Assembly (NCBI GenBank): GCA_027033875.1
Contig: JALVKK010000079.1
Coordinates: forward strand, 1-5,478
From: Flavobacteriales bacterium
GTDB lineage: Bacteria > Bacteroidota > Bacteroidia > Flavobacteriales > Flavobacteriaceae
Reading direction: 5' to 3'
DNA length: 5,478 bases
Numbering within the stretch: the first letter of the stretch is position 1; every line of letters begins with the position of its first letter. Positions 1 to 5,478 of this stretch are shown piece after piece. Both the position numbers and the translations under genes were made by a program. Below the pieces are notes generated by a model. That model was given only the letters and a program-made list of their open reading frames with translations. It was not told where the DNA came from and did not search any database.

Positions 1-78
1 TATCCGGCTGAGGCTTTTTCTTATTTTAATTCATTACAAAAACAAATAGATGCATGCATACCAAAGATGAAAAATTAG
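1..78 (+). CDS. Possible C-terminal tail of an upstream gene (partial)
   Basis: A frame is open from the left edge to a TAG at 76-78. It encodes 25 residues beginning YPAEAFSYFNSLQK and ending IPKMKN. It would overlap the start of mazG by 25 bases in another frame. The composition looks protein-like and the codons resemble those of the neighbours, but 25 codons is too short to exclude a chance open frame. A second frame ends earlier, at 47-49, and the third closes at once. I do not recognise a family. If real, the upstream gene would be overlapped by mazG and probably translated just before it. Confidence 0.3.
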   Translation, partial: YPAEAFSYFNSLQKQIDACIPKMKN

Positions 79-824
79 AGGCTTTCGGACGTTTGCTTGA
101 TATAATGGACGATTTGCGAATAGGTTGCCCTTGGGATAAAAAACAAACCAATGATACGCTTAGGCACTTAACTATTGAAGAAGTTTACGAATTAGCAGAT
201 GCTATTTTGGAAAATGATACCGAAAATATTAAGAAAGAACTGGGCGATTTGTTGCTGCATATTGTTTTTTATGCCAAAATAGGGAGTGAAACCGGTGATT
301 TTGATATAGCTGATGTAGCAAACGCTATCAGCGAAAAATTGATTTATCGTCATCCGCATATTTACGGCGATCTAAAAGTAAAAGACGAAAAGGAAGTCAA
401 AGAAAATTGGGAAAGATTAAAACTCAAAGAGGGAAAAAAGTCCGTTTTGGAAGGTGTGCCTAAATCGTTACCGGCTATAGTCAAAGCTATGCGTATTCAA
501 GAAAAAGCAAGAGGTGTAGGTTTTGATTGGGATAATGCCGAACAAGTTTGGGAAAAGGTAAACGAAGAAATTGATGAATTCAAAACCGAAGTTATTAATA
601 ACAACAGAGAAAGAATGATGGAAGAATTCGGAGATGTCTTGTTTGCTTTGATTAATTATGCGCGTTTTTTGGATATTAATCCGGAAACAGCATTGGAAAT
701 AACCAATAAAAAATTTATCAAACGCTTTCAATATTTGGAACAAAAAGTAAAAAAAGAAGGAAAAGACCTCAATAATATGAGTTTGGAAGAGATGGAAAAT
801 TACTGGAACGAAGCAAAAAAATAA
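54..824 (+). CDS. mazG: MazG nucleoside triphosphate pyrophosphohydrolase
   Basis: The product is a cytoplasmic all-alpha NTP pyrophosphatase that cleaves (d)NTPs to NMP and pyrophosphate. In E. coli this family is linked to removal of abnormal nucleotides and to limiting ppGpp. At 256 residues it matches full-length MazG (about 260), with two tandem MazG domains. The first (about 10-110) carries the CPWD motif (25-28), the RHLTIEE segment (37-43) and the metal-binding pattern E42, E43, E46, E62, D65. The second (about 140-225) repeats it as E171, E172, E175, E191, D194, preceded by the KARGVGFDW signature (151-159). No metal ligand appears lost. The ATG at 54 places the conserved start about ten residues before the family block. 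An ATG at 50 is in another frame and stops at once. No Shine-Dalgarno site is visible; the leader is A-rich. The kinase gene follows after 24 bases, so the two may be co-transcribed. Confidence 0.96.
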   Translation: MHTKDEKLEAFGRLLDIMDDLRIGCPWDKKQTNDTLRHLTIEEVYELADAILENDTENIKKELGDLLLHIVFYAKIGSETGDFDIADVANAISEKLIYRHPHIYGDLKVKDEKEVKENWERLKLKEGKKSVLEGVPKSLPAIVKAMRIQEKARGVGFDWDNAEQVWEKVNEEIDEFKTEVINNNRERMMEEFGDVLFALINYARFLDINPETALEITNKKFIKRFQYLEQKVKKEGKDLNNMSLEEMENYWNEAKK

Positions 825-848
825 TTATTATTTTAGATATATAACCTG

Positions 849-2789
849 ATGTTTCATCGTTATTATTTGAGTGTGCTAATGTTTATTGCTACTACTGTTT
901 TTTCAGTAGCGCAAAAACCATCTATTGATAGTATTATTAATTATGCAATTACTCATAAAATAATAGATAATTATAAGCTCAATAAGCTGTTGTATAGCGT
1001 TAAAAAAGATTCGGTTCAGTTGATGAAATTAGCCGAATTGAGCCGTCAAAAAAACTTTCCTCAGGCTGAAATTTTAGCTTATAACTTGTTAGGTAAGCTG
1101 TATCGTATTAATGCCGATTTTTCAAAAGCCCTGCGTTATCATCAAAAAGCCTACGATTTGGCAAAAAAGACAGATGATATTTACAATCAAATTTACAGTT
1201 TGAATATGATGGGGGTGGTCTATCGCCGGATGGACGCTGTGAAGTCTGCGCTTGAATATCACAACAAAGCTCTTAATATTGCTTTAAAAGCTCCTAATAA
1301 AAATATTGGTATTTTAAAAAATATTGCCATTTCTCACAACAGTATCGGTAATATTTTTATGTTGTTGCAACGCGATGATCTAGCTTTGCAACATTTTTTA
1401 AATGCTTTGGAAATAGAAAAAAAAGAATCTAATATATTGGGATTGGCCATTAATTATCAAAATATAGGTTCAATTTATGAGCGAAAAGGTGATTATGATA
1501 TGGCTTTGAAATATTATCGAAAGTCTTTGTCGTATAACAAACAAATTAATTCGAAAATAGGTAAAATTATTTGTAATACCAGTATTGCAAATATATTATT
1601 GAAAAAAGGCAAAACACATCGAGCTCTTGAGATTATTAAGCCTAATTTGGCTTTAGCCTTGAAATTGGGTGATGCATATTATCTGGCAGACGTTTATATA
1701 AATCTCGGTAAAACTTATTTGCAAAACAAACAGTATGCAACAGCCGAATTTTATTTGAACAAAGGTTTGCGATTGGCAATTGATAAAAAGTTAACTTCCG
1801 TGGCGCAAGCTGCTTATGAACAATTTTCTTTTCTAAAAGAAAAACAAGGAAAATTTAAAGAAGCTTTACTTTATCATAAGAAATTTAATGAAAAACAAAA
1901 TGAAATATTAAATGAGAAAAACAGACAGTTGGTTTCAGATGTGATTATTAAGCAGATTAAATTGGAAAATAAGCAAAAAATGAAAGCCTTGGGTGAAGAG
2001 AATCTGAGTGTTAAGAAAAAGCTGAAGCGTACTAAAAAATCATTTTATTATAGCTTACTTTTTTTGGGTTTATTGATTATTTTAGGTGCTGTTTTTTACA
2101 AATCTTATCAATTGAGAAATCAACGAAAATTGATGAATCTCGAACAGAATTTGTTGAGAGCAAGAATGAATCCGCATTTTATTTTTAATTCTCTCAATTC
2201 TCTTAAAATGTTTATCATTCAACAAAAAACTAAAGAAGCGGTTGTATATTTGAGTACTTTTTCAAAGCTGGTTAGAACCATCTTACAGTCAACTATAGAT
2301 AAAGAAACGACTTTGAAAGATGAGATTGAAACGATTAAAAAATATGTGTCCATTGAAAATATCCGTTTTTCCGATAAAATAAATTTTGAAATCAATGTAT
2401 CCGACCAATTAAATTTAGATGAACTCTTAATTCCACCGCTAATCACACAACCTTTTATTGAAAATGCTTTGTGGCATGGTTTGTCTCCAAAAAAGGGAGA
2501 AAAAAAATTGATTGTAAATATATTTCCCAAAGATCAAAACTATTTTGTTATAGAAATTATTGATAACGGTATAGGCCGCGAAAGAGCTGCTGAAATTAGA
2601 GAAACCAGAACCTTTAAGCGTGAATCTGTCGGGATTAAACTCACCGAAGAACGTTTACGTCATTTTACCAAAAATTTTTCTGTTGGGTATCAACTGATAT
2701 TTGAAGATTTGTACGATGAAACCGGAAAACCGGCAGGTACAAAAGTCGTAATTATTATTCCGTATAAACAATATGAAACTGGTAATTGA
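849..2789 (+). CDS. TPR-sensor histidine kinase, LytS/YehU type
   Basis: This is a 646-residue inner-membrane sensor kinase. An N-terminal signal peptide (1-21, probable cleavage SVA|Q) precedes about seven tetratricopeptide repeats between residues 70 and 350, so the sensor is probably periplasmic. A charged, probably coiled segment (350-397) and one membrane helix (about 399-418, rich in L, I, F and G) lead to the cytoplasmic kinase. The His_kinase box RARMNPHFIFNSLNSL (437-452) supplies phospho-acceptor H443. The ATPase part shows the N box PFIENALWHG (535-544), the G1 box DNGIG (572-576) and SVGIKLTEERL (593-603). All catalytic motifs look intact. The first ATG is favoured because starting at M11 would remove the charged n-region of the signal peptide. 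Such kinases normally pair with a LytTR response regulator, but none lies beside it here; instead a broken coaX start overlaps its last 17 bases. The ligand cannot be inferred. Confidence 0.92.
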   Translation: MFHRYYLSVLMFIATTVFSVAQKPSIDSIINYAITHKIIDNYKLNKLLYSVKKDSVQLMKLAELSRQKNFPQAEILAYNLLGKLYRINADFSKALRYHQKAYDLAKKTDDIYNQIYSLNMMGVVYRRMDAVKSALEYHNKALNIALKAPNKNIGILKNIAISHNSIGNIFMLLQRDDLALQHFLNALEIEKKESNILGLAINYQNIGSIYERKGDYDMALKYYRKSLSYNKQINSKIGKIICNTSIANILLKKGKTHRALEIIKPNLALALKLGDAYYLADVYINLGKTYLQNKQYATAEFYLNKGLRLAIDKKLTSVAQAAYEQFSFLKEKQGKFKEALLYHKKFNEKQNEILNEKNRQLVSDVIIKQIKLENKQKMKALGEENLSVKKKLKRTKKSFYYSLLFLGLLIILGAVFYKSYQLRNQRKLMNLEQNLLRARMNPHFIFNSLNSLKMFIIQQKTKEAVVYLSTFSKLVRTILQSTIDKETTLKDEIETIKKYVSIENIRFSDKINFEINVSDQLNLDELLIPPLITQPFIENALWHGLSPKKGEKKLIVNIFPKDQNYFVIEIIDNGIGRERAAEIRETRTFKRESVGIKLTEERLRHFTKNFSVGYQLIFEDLYDETGKPAGTKVVIIIPYKQYETGN

Positions 2790-2907
2790 TATAGGAAACA
2801 GTAATGTGGCCGTTGGTTTGTAAGAAAATAACGAGTGGGTGCATATTTGGCGATTTAAAACCAATAAACAAGCAAAAGCTATATTACCACAATTTGTTAC
2901 ATCCTAA
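2773..2907 (+). pseudogene. coaX: 5' remnant of type III pantothenate kinase gene coaX
   Basis: An ATG at 2773 opens MKLVIDIGNSNVAVGL, which matches the N-terminal phosphate-binding motif of type III pantothenate kinases (VIDIGNT/S...G, with the conserved acidic residue at D6). CoaX makes 4'-phosphopantothenate, the first step of coenzyme A synthesis. The frame stops at codon 17 (TAA, 2821-2823), but the same frame continues with family-like sequence, ENNEWVHIWRFKTNK, up to a second TAA at 2905-2907. Intact members have about 240-260 residues; at most 44 codons remain. Where many CoaX proteins have a Tyr or Phe (GVY or GLY), this copy has TAA, so a single TAT-to-TAA change could explain the stop. 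The start lies 17 bases inside the kinase gene, suggesting an ancestral kinase-coaX operon. The remnant ends where the convergent tatD ends. Identification rests on motif recognition, not on a search. Confidence 0.72.
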
Positions 2908-3569
2908 TCTCTCCCGAAAACCTTCTTAAAATTCAAATTTATTACTTGTTGCAAACGGTTTACACTAATACCTTTGATGCTTGCGGTTTTTTCGTAAATA
3001 CTTTTGATGTCATAAAATGCTTGGTCATCGGTTTCCAAAAAAAGCCGATTAATCGGAATACTTTTTAAGGCTTCTCTGTTTTTGGCACTATTAAATAAAT
3101 GTGCGCCAAATGAGATATAAAATTCCGCTTCAATAAGTTGACCGGCTAAATTAGCATTTTTACTATAGCCATGAATAATCCAAGCGGATTGTGGTTTAAA
3201 TGTTTTTTTGATGGACAATAAACGGTCAAAACATTTGACGCAATGAATAATCAATGGTTTTTGATACTGTTCTGATAATTCTGCTTGCAACAAAAATATC
3301 TCTTCTTGTTTTGCAATATCATATTGTTTGAGAATTTTGGGCATCAAATCCAGCCCGCATTCACCTATGGCAATACAATTATCTTTATTGATAAGATTCT
3401 CAATATCCTTGATATTGGATTTGCCTTCATCAATATACCACGGATGAATACCGATGGAAAAAATATCATGATTTTCAACAGAATTAAGCCCGAGTATATA
3501 GTTTTTTACGGCAAGTATCTTATCGTTATTTGGAGTTTGATGTGCGTGTATGTCAATGTATTTATTCAT
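2904..3569 (-). CDS. TatD-family metal-dependent hydrolase, short form
   Basis: This is a predicted TIM-barrel metal-dependent hydrolase of the TatD/YcfH family; some members are 3'-5' exonucleases or DNases, but the substrate here is unknown. Numbered from the ATG at 3569 (221 residues), it shows DIHAH (6-10, metal ligands H8 and H10), GIHPWY (40-45), GECGLD (69-74, with E70), IIHCVK (107-112, with H109), HGYSK (133-137, with H133) and LETDD (178-182, with D181). All expected metal ligands are present. It is shorter than E. coli TatD/YcfH (about 260) but has the usual size of the compact Bacteroidota subgroup. The frame is open further upstream to a TTG at 3605, which would add 12 residues. 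I prefer the ATG because it puts the first beta strand and HxH motif at the usual distance from the N terminus. The gene converges on the kinase/coaX remnant and lies beyond a terminator, so it probably has its own promoter. Confidence 0.9.
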   Translation of the reverse strand: MNKYIDIHAHQTPNNDKILAVKNYILGLNSVENHDIFSIGIHPWYIDEGKSNIKDIENLINKDNCIAIGECGLDLMPKILKQYDIAKQEEIFLLQAELSEQYQKPLIIHCVKCFDRLLSIKKTFKPQSAWIIHGYSKNANLAGQLIEAEFYISFGAHLFNSAKNREALKSIPINRLFLETDDQAFYDIKSIYEKTASIKGISVNRLQQVINLNFKKVFGRD

Positions 3570-3572
3570 CAA

Positions 3573-3605
3573 TTGCGAAAATATGTTTACATCATCTAAT
3601 TGCAA
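3573..3605 (-). promoter_or_regulatory. Possible Bacteroidota-type promoter for tatD
   Basis: On the minus strand an ATTG (TTG at 3605-3603) is followed, after 19 bases, by TATTTTCG. This resembles the Bacteroidota sigma pattern of TTTG, then 19-21 bases, then TAnnTTTG, with one mismatch in each element. If used, transcription would start within a few bases of the ATG at 3569, giving a nearly leaderless message, and would rule out the upstream TTG as a start. In DNA this AT-rich such a match can occur by chance. The main support is that a promoter is expected here, between the terminator and tatD. Confidence 0.22.
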
Positions 3606-3637
3606 TTTTCTTATTTGTACTATTACATATTAGGTTT

Positions 3638-3669
3638 AAAAAAATCCCAAGCTAAACAAGCCCGGGATT
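3638..3669 (-). terminator. Rho-independent terminator, leftward
   Basis: Read on the minus strand, AATCCCGGGCT and AGCTTGGGATT form an 11-pair stem (two G-U pairs) around a five-base loop, TGTTT. The stem runs directly into a run of seven T (two of them in the stem base) at 3644-3638. On the plus strand the two G-U pairs become A-C mismatches and no T tract follows, so it works only leftward. It lies about 60 bases past the stop of the coiled-coil gene (3731) and upstream of tatD, and so ends the gldI / prolyl isomerase / coiled-coil unit. Confidence 0.85.
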
Positions 3670-3703
3670 CTAAAAGTTTATATTGAGTCTATAATTTGTG
3701 TCA

Positions 3704-3724
3704 AGTTTACACTTTCCACTTTCA
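3704..3724. repeat. Short degenerate heptamer repeat
   Basis: Three back-to-back seven-base units, AGTTTAC, ACTTTCC and ACTTTCA, follow the consensus ACTTTCM with a more diverged first copy. They sit between the stop of the coiled-coil gene (3731) and the terminator. Short tandem repeats of this kind are common in Bacteroidota intergenic DNA. With only three imperfect copies a chance origin is possible. Confidence 0.3.
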
Positions 3725-3730
3725 ACTGAC

Positions 3731-4117
3731 TTAGTTCAACCATTGGGTAAAGAAATCCATCATAGCTTCCTTCAAATCGTAGTGCAAACGGATATAAGTA
3801 CGCATTTCGTCACGCAACGGAATTTGTTCTCTGTATAATCTGCCATCCAATGGTTCGTTTATATCTGCAGTTTTTAAACTCAAACGTTTTTTACGTATTT
3901 TGTGTAAAATATCCGAAATGACTTTTCTTTCTCTTAAAATTTTATTTTGAAAACTTTCCAAATCGATTAAAGCTTGTTTGTCCAGATTTTTTCGTGTAGC
4001 CACTTCATCTAATTTTTCTTGAAAAGTGTCCATTTCGTCTCTATGAAATTTCAGTTCTCTTTTCCATGTGTCTAAGTTAAACTCGAGGTCGCTCAGATAA
4101 TTTATTTTATGCTCCAT
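3731..4117 (-). CDS. Small coiled-coil protein of unknown function
   Basis: I cannot assign this 128-residue protein to a named family. It is highly charged and almost certainly all-helical, with heptad-like segments at about residues 8-40 and 46-80 that suggest an antiparallel coiled-coil hairpin. A short break, DINEPLDGR (85-93), is followed by a last helix ending MMDFFTQWLN. There is no signal peptide, membrane helix or catalytic motif, so it is probably cytoplasmic. The size and layout resemble unnamed small coiled-coil proteins found in other Bacteroidota. The ATG at 4117 is preceded by TAAAAA about ten bases upstream, an A-rich leader typical of the phylum. It lies 64 bases downstream of the prolyl isomerase gene and ends about 60 bases before a strong leftward terminator, so it is probably the last gene of that unit. 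Expression is likely given its orientation, clean frame and terminator; function is unknown. Confidence 0.8.
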   Translation of the reverse strand: MEHKINYLSDLEFNLDTWKRELKFHRDEMDTFQEKLDEVATRKNLDKQALIDLESFQNKILRERKVISDILHKIRKKRLSLKTADINEPLDGRLYREQIPLRDEMRTYIRLHYDLKEAMMDFFTQWLN

Positions 4118-4181
4118 AATATCAATTTTTAGTTATTAAATTTGAGTTATAAAAATATAACTTTTTTTTTAAATGAAAAAA

Positions 4182-5222
4182 TTATTTTCCGATTTTTACC
4201 AGTTCGACTTTAAAAATTAAGTCGGCATTAGGCGGGATAACACCACCGGCACCTCGTTCGCCATATCCAAGATGAGGTGGAATAAAAAGATATGCTTGAG
4301 TTCCTTCTTTGAGTTGCATAATGCCTTTGTCCCAACCGGCAATAACACGTCCTTTTCCAACTTGAAAACTGATAGGCTGCCCGCGATCATAAGATGAATC
4401 GAATTTGGTACCATCGGTCAGGTAACCCGTATAATGTACTTTTACCCATTCGCCGGCTTTGGGCTGTTTGCCCGTACCTTCTTTTTCGATTAATATTTTT
4501 AATCCGGAATCGTCGGCTTTTGCTTGTGTTTTTTTAGCGGCTAAATCTGCGGCTAATTTCTTTTTGGCTCCATCTTTTTTTTCATCCTCAATTTTCTTTT
4601 CTTTCATATAGTCGTTAAAAACTTTAACGGCGTCAAATGCTTTGGCATCTTTTCCTTTGCGGATGATGGTAACTTTTTTGATAGTATCTCCTTTACTGAT
4701 TTTTTGAACGACATCAAAACCTTTAACCGTATAACCGAAAACGCTGTAATTCCCGTCCAAATGAGGGGTGTCAGTCAATGTAATAAAAAATTGACTGCCG
4801 TTGGTATCCGGTCGGTTTTCTCTTGCCATAGACAAGGCTCCTTTGGTATGTTTCAGATCTGAAATTTCATTTTTAAATTGATAACCGGGTCCGCCTTGTC
4901 CGTTACCCAGCGGATCGCCGCCTTGAATTACAAAATCTTGCGGCGCACCGGCAGCTTTACTGACAACACGGTGAAATGTCAATCCGTCATAAAAATGTTT
5001 ACCTTTATATTCTTTTTGAACATAAGGATTGGTCCCTTCGGCTAAAGTTACGAAATTAGCTACGGTTAACGGTGCTTTGTCCGGACGCAATTCGAGTACG
5101 ATATTACCTTTATCCGTTTGCATCTCAGCATACAATCCGTCTTTCAAATCGGGATATTTTGATGACTTACAAGCCGTTAATCCCAAAATTATTACTAATA
5201 AAATCCAACTGATTTGTTTCAT
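4182..5222 (-). CDS. Cyclophilin-FKBP fusion peptidyl-prolyl isomerase lipoprotein
   Basis: A 346-residue dual prolyl cis-trans isomerase, predicted to be membrane-anchored and to help fold exported proteins. The N terminus is a lipoprotein signal with lipobox LTAC (lipidated C18). A cyclophilin domain spans about 28-200: FHRVV (83-87, catalytic R85), FVIQGGDP (97-104), SMARENRPDTNGSQFF (131-146) and HLDGNYSVFG (154-163). The Trp that binds cyclosporin in human CypA is H154, and the CypA His126 position is Y159; both are usual in bacterial cyclophilins. A Lys/Ala-rich helical linker (about 203-238) joins an FKBP domain (about 240-346) that keeps the FKBP12 pocket residues: Y264, F274, D275, F286, V293, I294, W297, Y320, I329 and F337. 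Both active sites appear functional. The ATG at 5222 lies two bases after the gldI stop, so the pair is probably translationally coupled. Similar cyclophilin-FKBP fusions are known in Flavobacteriia. Confidence 0.95.
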   Translation of the reverse strand: MKQISWILLVIILGLTACKSSKYPDLKDGLYAEMQTDKGNIVLELRPDKAPLTVANFVTLAEGTNPYVQKEYKGKHFYDGLTFHRVVSKAAGAPQDFVIQGGDPLGNGQGGPGYQFKNEISDLKHTKGALSMARENRPDTNGSQFFITLTDTPHLDGNYSVFGYTVKGFDVVQKISKGDTIKKVTIIRKGKDAKAFDAVKVFNDYMKEKKIEDEKKDGAKKKLAADLAAKKTQAKADDSGLKILIEKEGTGKQPKAGEWVKVHYTGYLTDGTKFDSSYDRGQPISFQVGKGRVIAGWDKGIMQLKEGTQAYLFIPPHLGYGERGAGGVIPPNADLIFKVELVKIGK

Positions 5223-5224
5223 AA

Positions 5225-5478
5225 TTATTTGTTTTTTTGTTTTTCTATTTTTAAAATTTTGAGTTCTAAAATCAAAGGCACATTGGTGCCGATTTTTTTT
5301 TCGTCGCCGTGAAATCCGTATGCGGCACTTGACGGAAAAATAAATACCGCTCTTTCGCCTTCTTTGAGTATTTTGACTGCTTCACGAAAGCCTCTGAAAT
5401 AATTTTCGTGATCGACATGATAAGTCTTATTACCGGTTTCATCAAAACTATATATGATGTTGCCACTCAAATCTTTGA
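5225..5478 (-). CDS. gldI: GldI-like FKBP-type peptidyl-prolyl isomerase (partial, 3' end)
   Basis: The last 83 codons of a gene whose start lies beyond the right edge; the frame is open to the boundary, so the TTG at 5470 is not a start. The fragment covers most of an FKBP domain: IIYSFDETGN, then YFRGFREAVKILKEGE, FIFPSSAAYGFHGDEKKIG, TNVPLI and a Lys-rich tail. The GxGDxxKIGTN(I/V)P(L/I)I pattern and the YxVD...FxG spacing match GldI, the prolyl isomerase lipoprotein needed for gliding and type IX secretion-related functions in Flavobacterium. The Trp at the base of the FKBP12 pocket (W59, in VIRGW) is Phe here (FRGF), while the Tyr82 equivalent (AAYG) is kept, so activity may be reduced. 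The lipobox expected at the N terminus is outside the window. The stop lies two bases before the dual prolyl isomerase, which supports a shared operon. The gldI assignment rests on motif recall; a generic FKBP is the alternative. Confidence 0.82.
   Translation of the reverse strand, partial: KDLSGNIIYSFDETGNKTYHVDHENYFRGFREAVKILKEGERAVFIFPSSAAYGFHGDEKKIGTNVPLILELKILKIEKQKNK

Noticed and set aside
2219..2530. A 103-codon open frame on the minus strand inside the sensor kinase gene.
   Set aside because: It is antisense to the conserved kinase core, has Cys- and Phe-rich composition typical of shadow frames, and shows no recognisable motif.
2821..2823. Stop-codon recoding or programmed read-through of the TAA in the coaX frame.
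   Set aside because: TAA is not a known recoding site for selenocysteine or pyrrolysine, no recoding structure is evident, and the frame closes 27 codons later without the rest of the enzyme.
2655..2864. A 69-codon minus-strand frame covering the kinase end and the coaX remnant.
   Set aside because: It is opposite two recognisable coding sequences and has no family resemblance or leader.
3285..3599. A 104-codon open frame on the plus strand opposite tatD.
   Set aside because: It lies antisense to the metal-binding motifs of TatD, and its hydrophobic composition follows from the codons of the opposite strand.
3570..3605. Extension of tatD to the TTG at 3605.
   Set aside because: The extra 12 residues come before the normal family N terminus and overlap a possible promoter; the ATG at 3569 fits better, although TTG use cannot be excluded.
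4146..4170. A six-pair AT-only hairpin (GTTATA/TATAAC) followed by nine T on the plus strand, looking like a rightward terminator.
   Set aside because: No rightward gene lies upstream of it for more than 1.2 kb, the stem has only one G-C pair, and on the minus strand, the direction of the genes here, the hairpin has no T tract after it.

Overview
The window looks like chromosomal DNA from a gliding or type IX secretion-capable member of the Bacteroidota, most likely Flavobacteriia or a close relative. The DNA is AT-rich. Starts lack Shine-Dalgarno sites and have A-rich leaders. There is a TPR-sensor histidine kinase of the LytS type, a short-form TatD hydrolase typical of this phylum, and the end of a GldI-like gliding-motility immunophilin. 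No phage, IS element, CRISPR array, tRNA or rRNA was seen.

Layout. Rightward genes fill 1-2907: a possible tail of an upstream ORF (1-78), mazG (54-824), a large TPR sensor histidine kinase (849-2789), and a broken 5' fragment of a type III pantothenate kinase gene, coaX (2773-2907). The fragment starts inside the kinase gene, hits a stop at codon 17, and is cut off where the leftward gene begins. Leftward genes fill 2904-5478, read from the right edge: gldI (partial, 5478-5225), a lipoprotein fusing cyclophilin and FKBP domains (5222-4182), a 128-residue coiled-coil protein of unknown function (4117-3731), a rho-independent terminator (3669-3638), and tatD (3569-2904). The two blocks converge at about 2904.

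How the genes fit together. gldI and the dual prolyl isomerase are separated by two bases and are almost certainly co-transcribed. Together they supply three prolyl-isomerase domains, one of them at least on a predicted lipoprotein, for folding exported proteins. The coiled-coil gene follows 64 bases later and ends at the terminator, so these three genes form a plausible transcription unit. tatD lies beyond the terminator and probably has its own promoter. mazG is a housekeeping NTP pyrophosphohydrolase 24 bases upstream of the sensor kinase. No response regulator for that kinase lies in the window.

Most of the window is ordinary core-genome content. The best anomaly is the decayed coaX start at the convergent junction, which points to gene loss or rearrangement there, or to an assembly error. 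I found no convincing evidence of a previously undescribed biological system.
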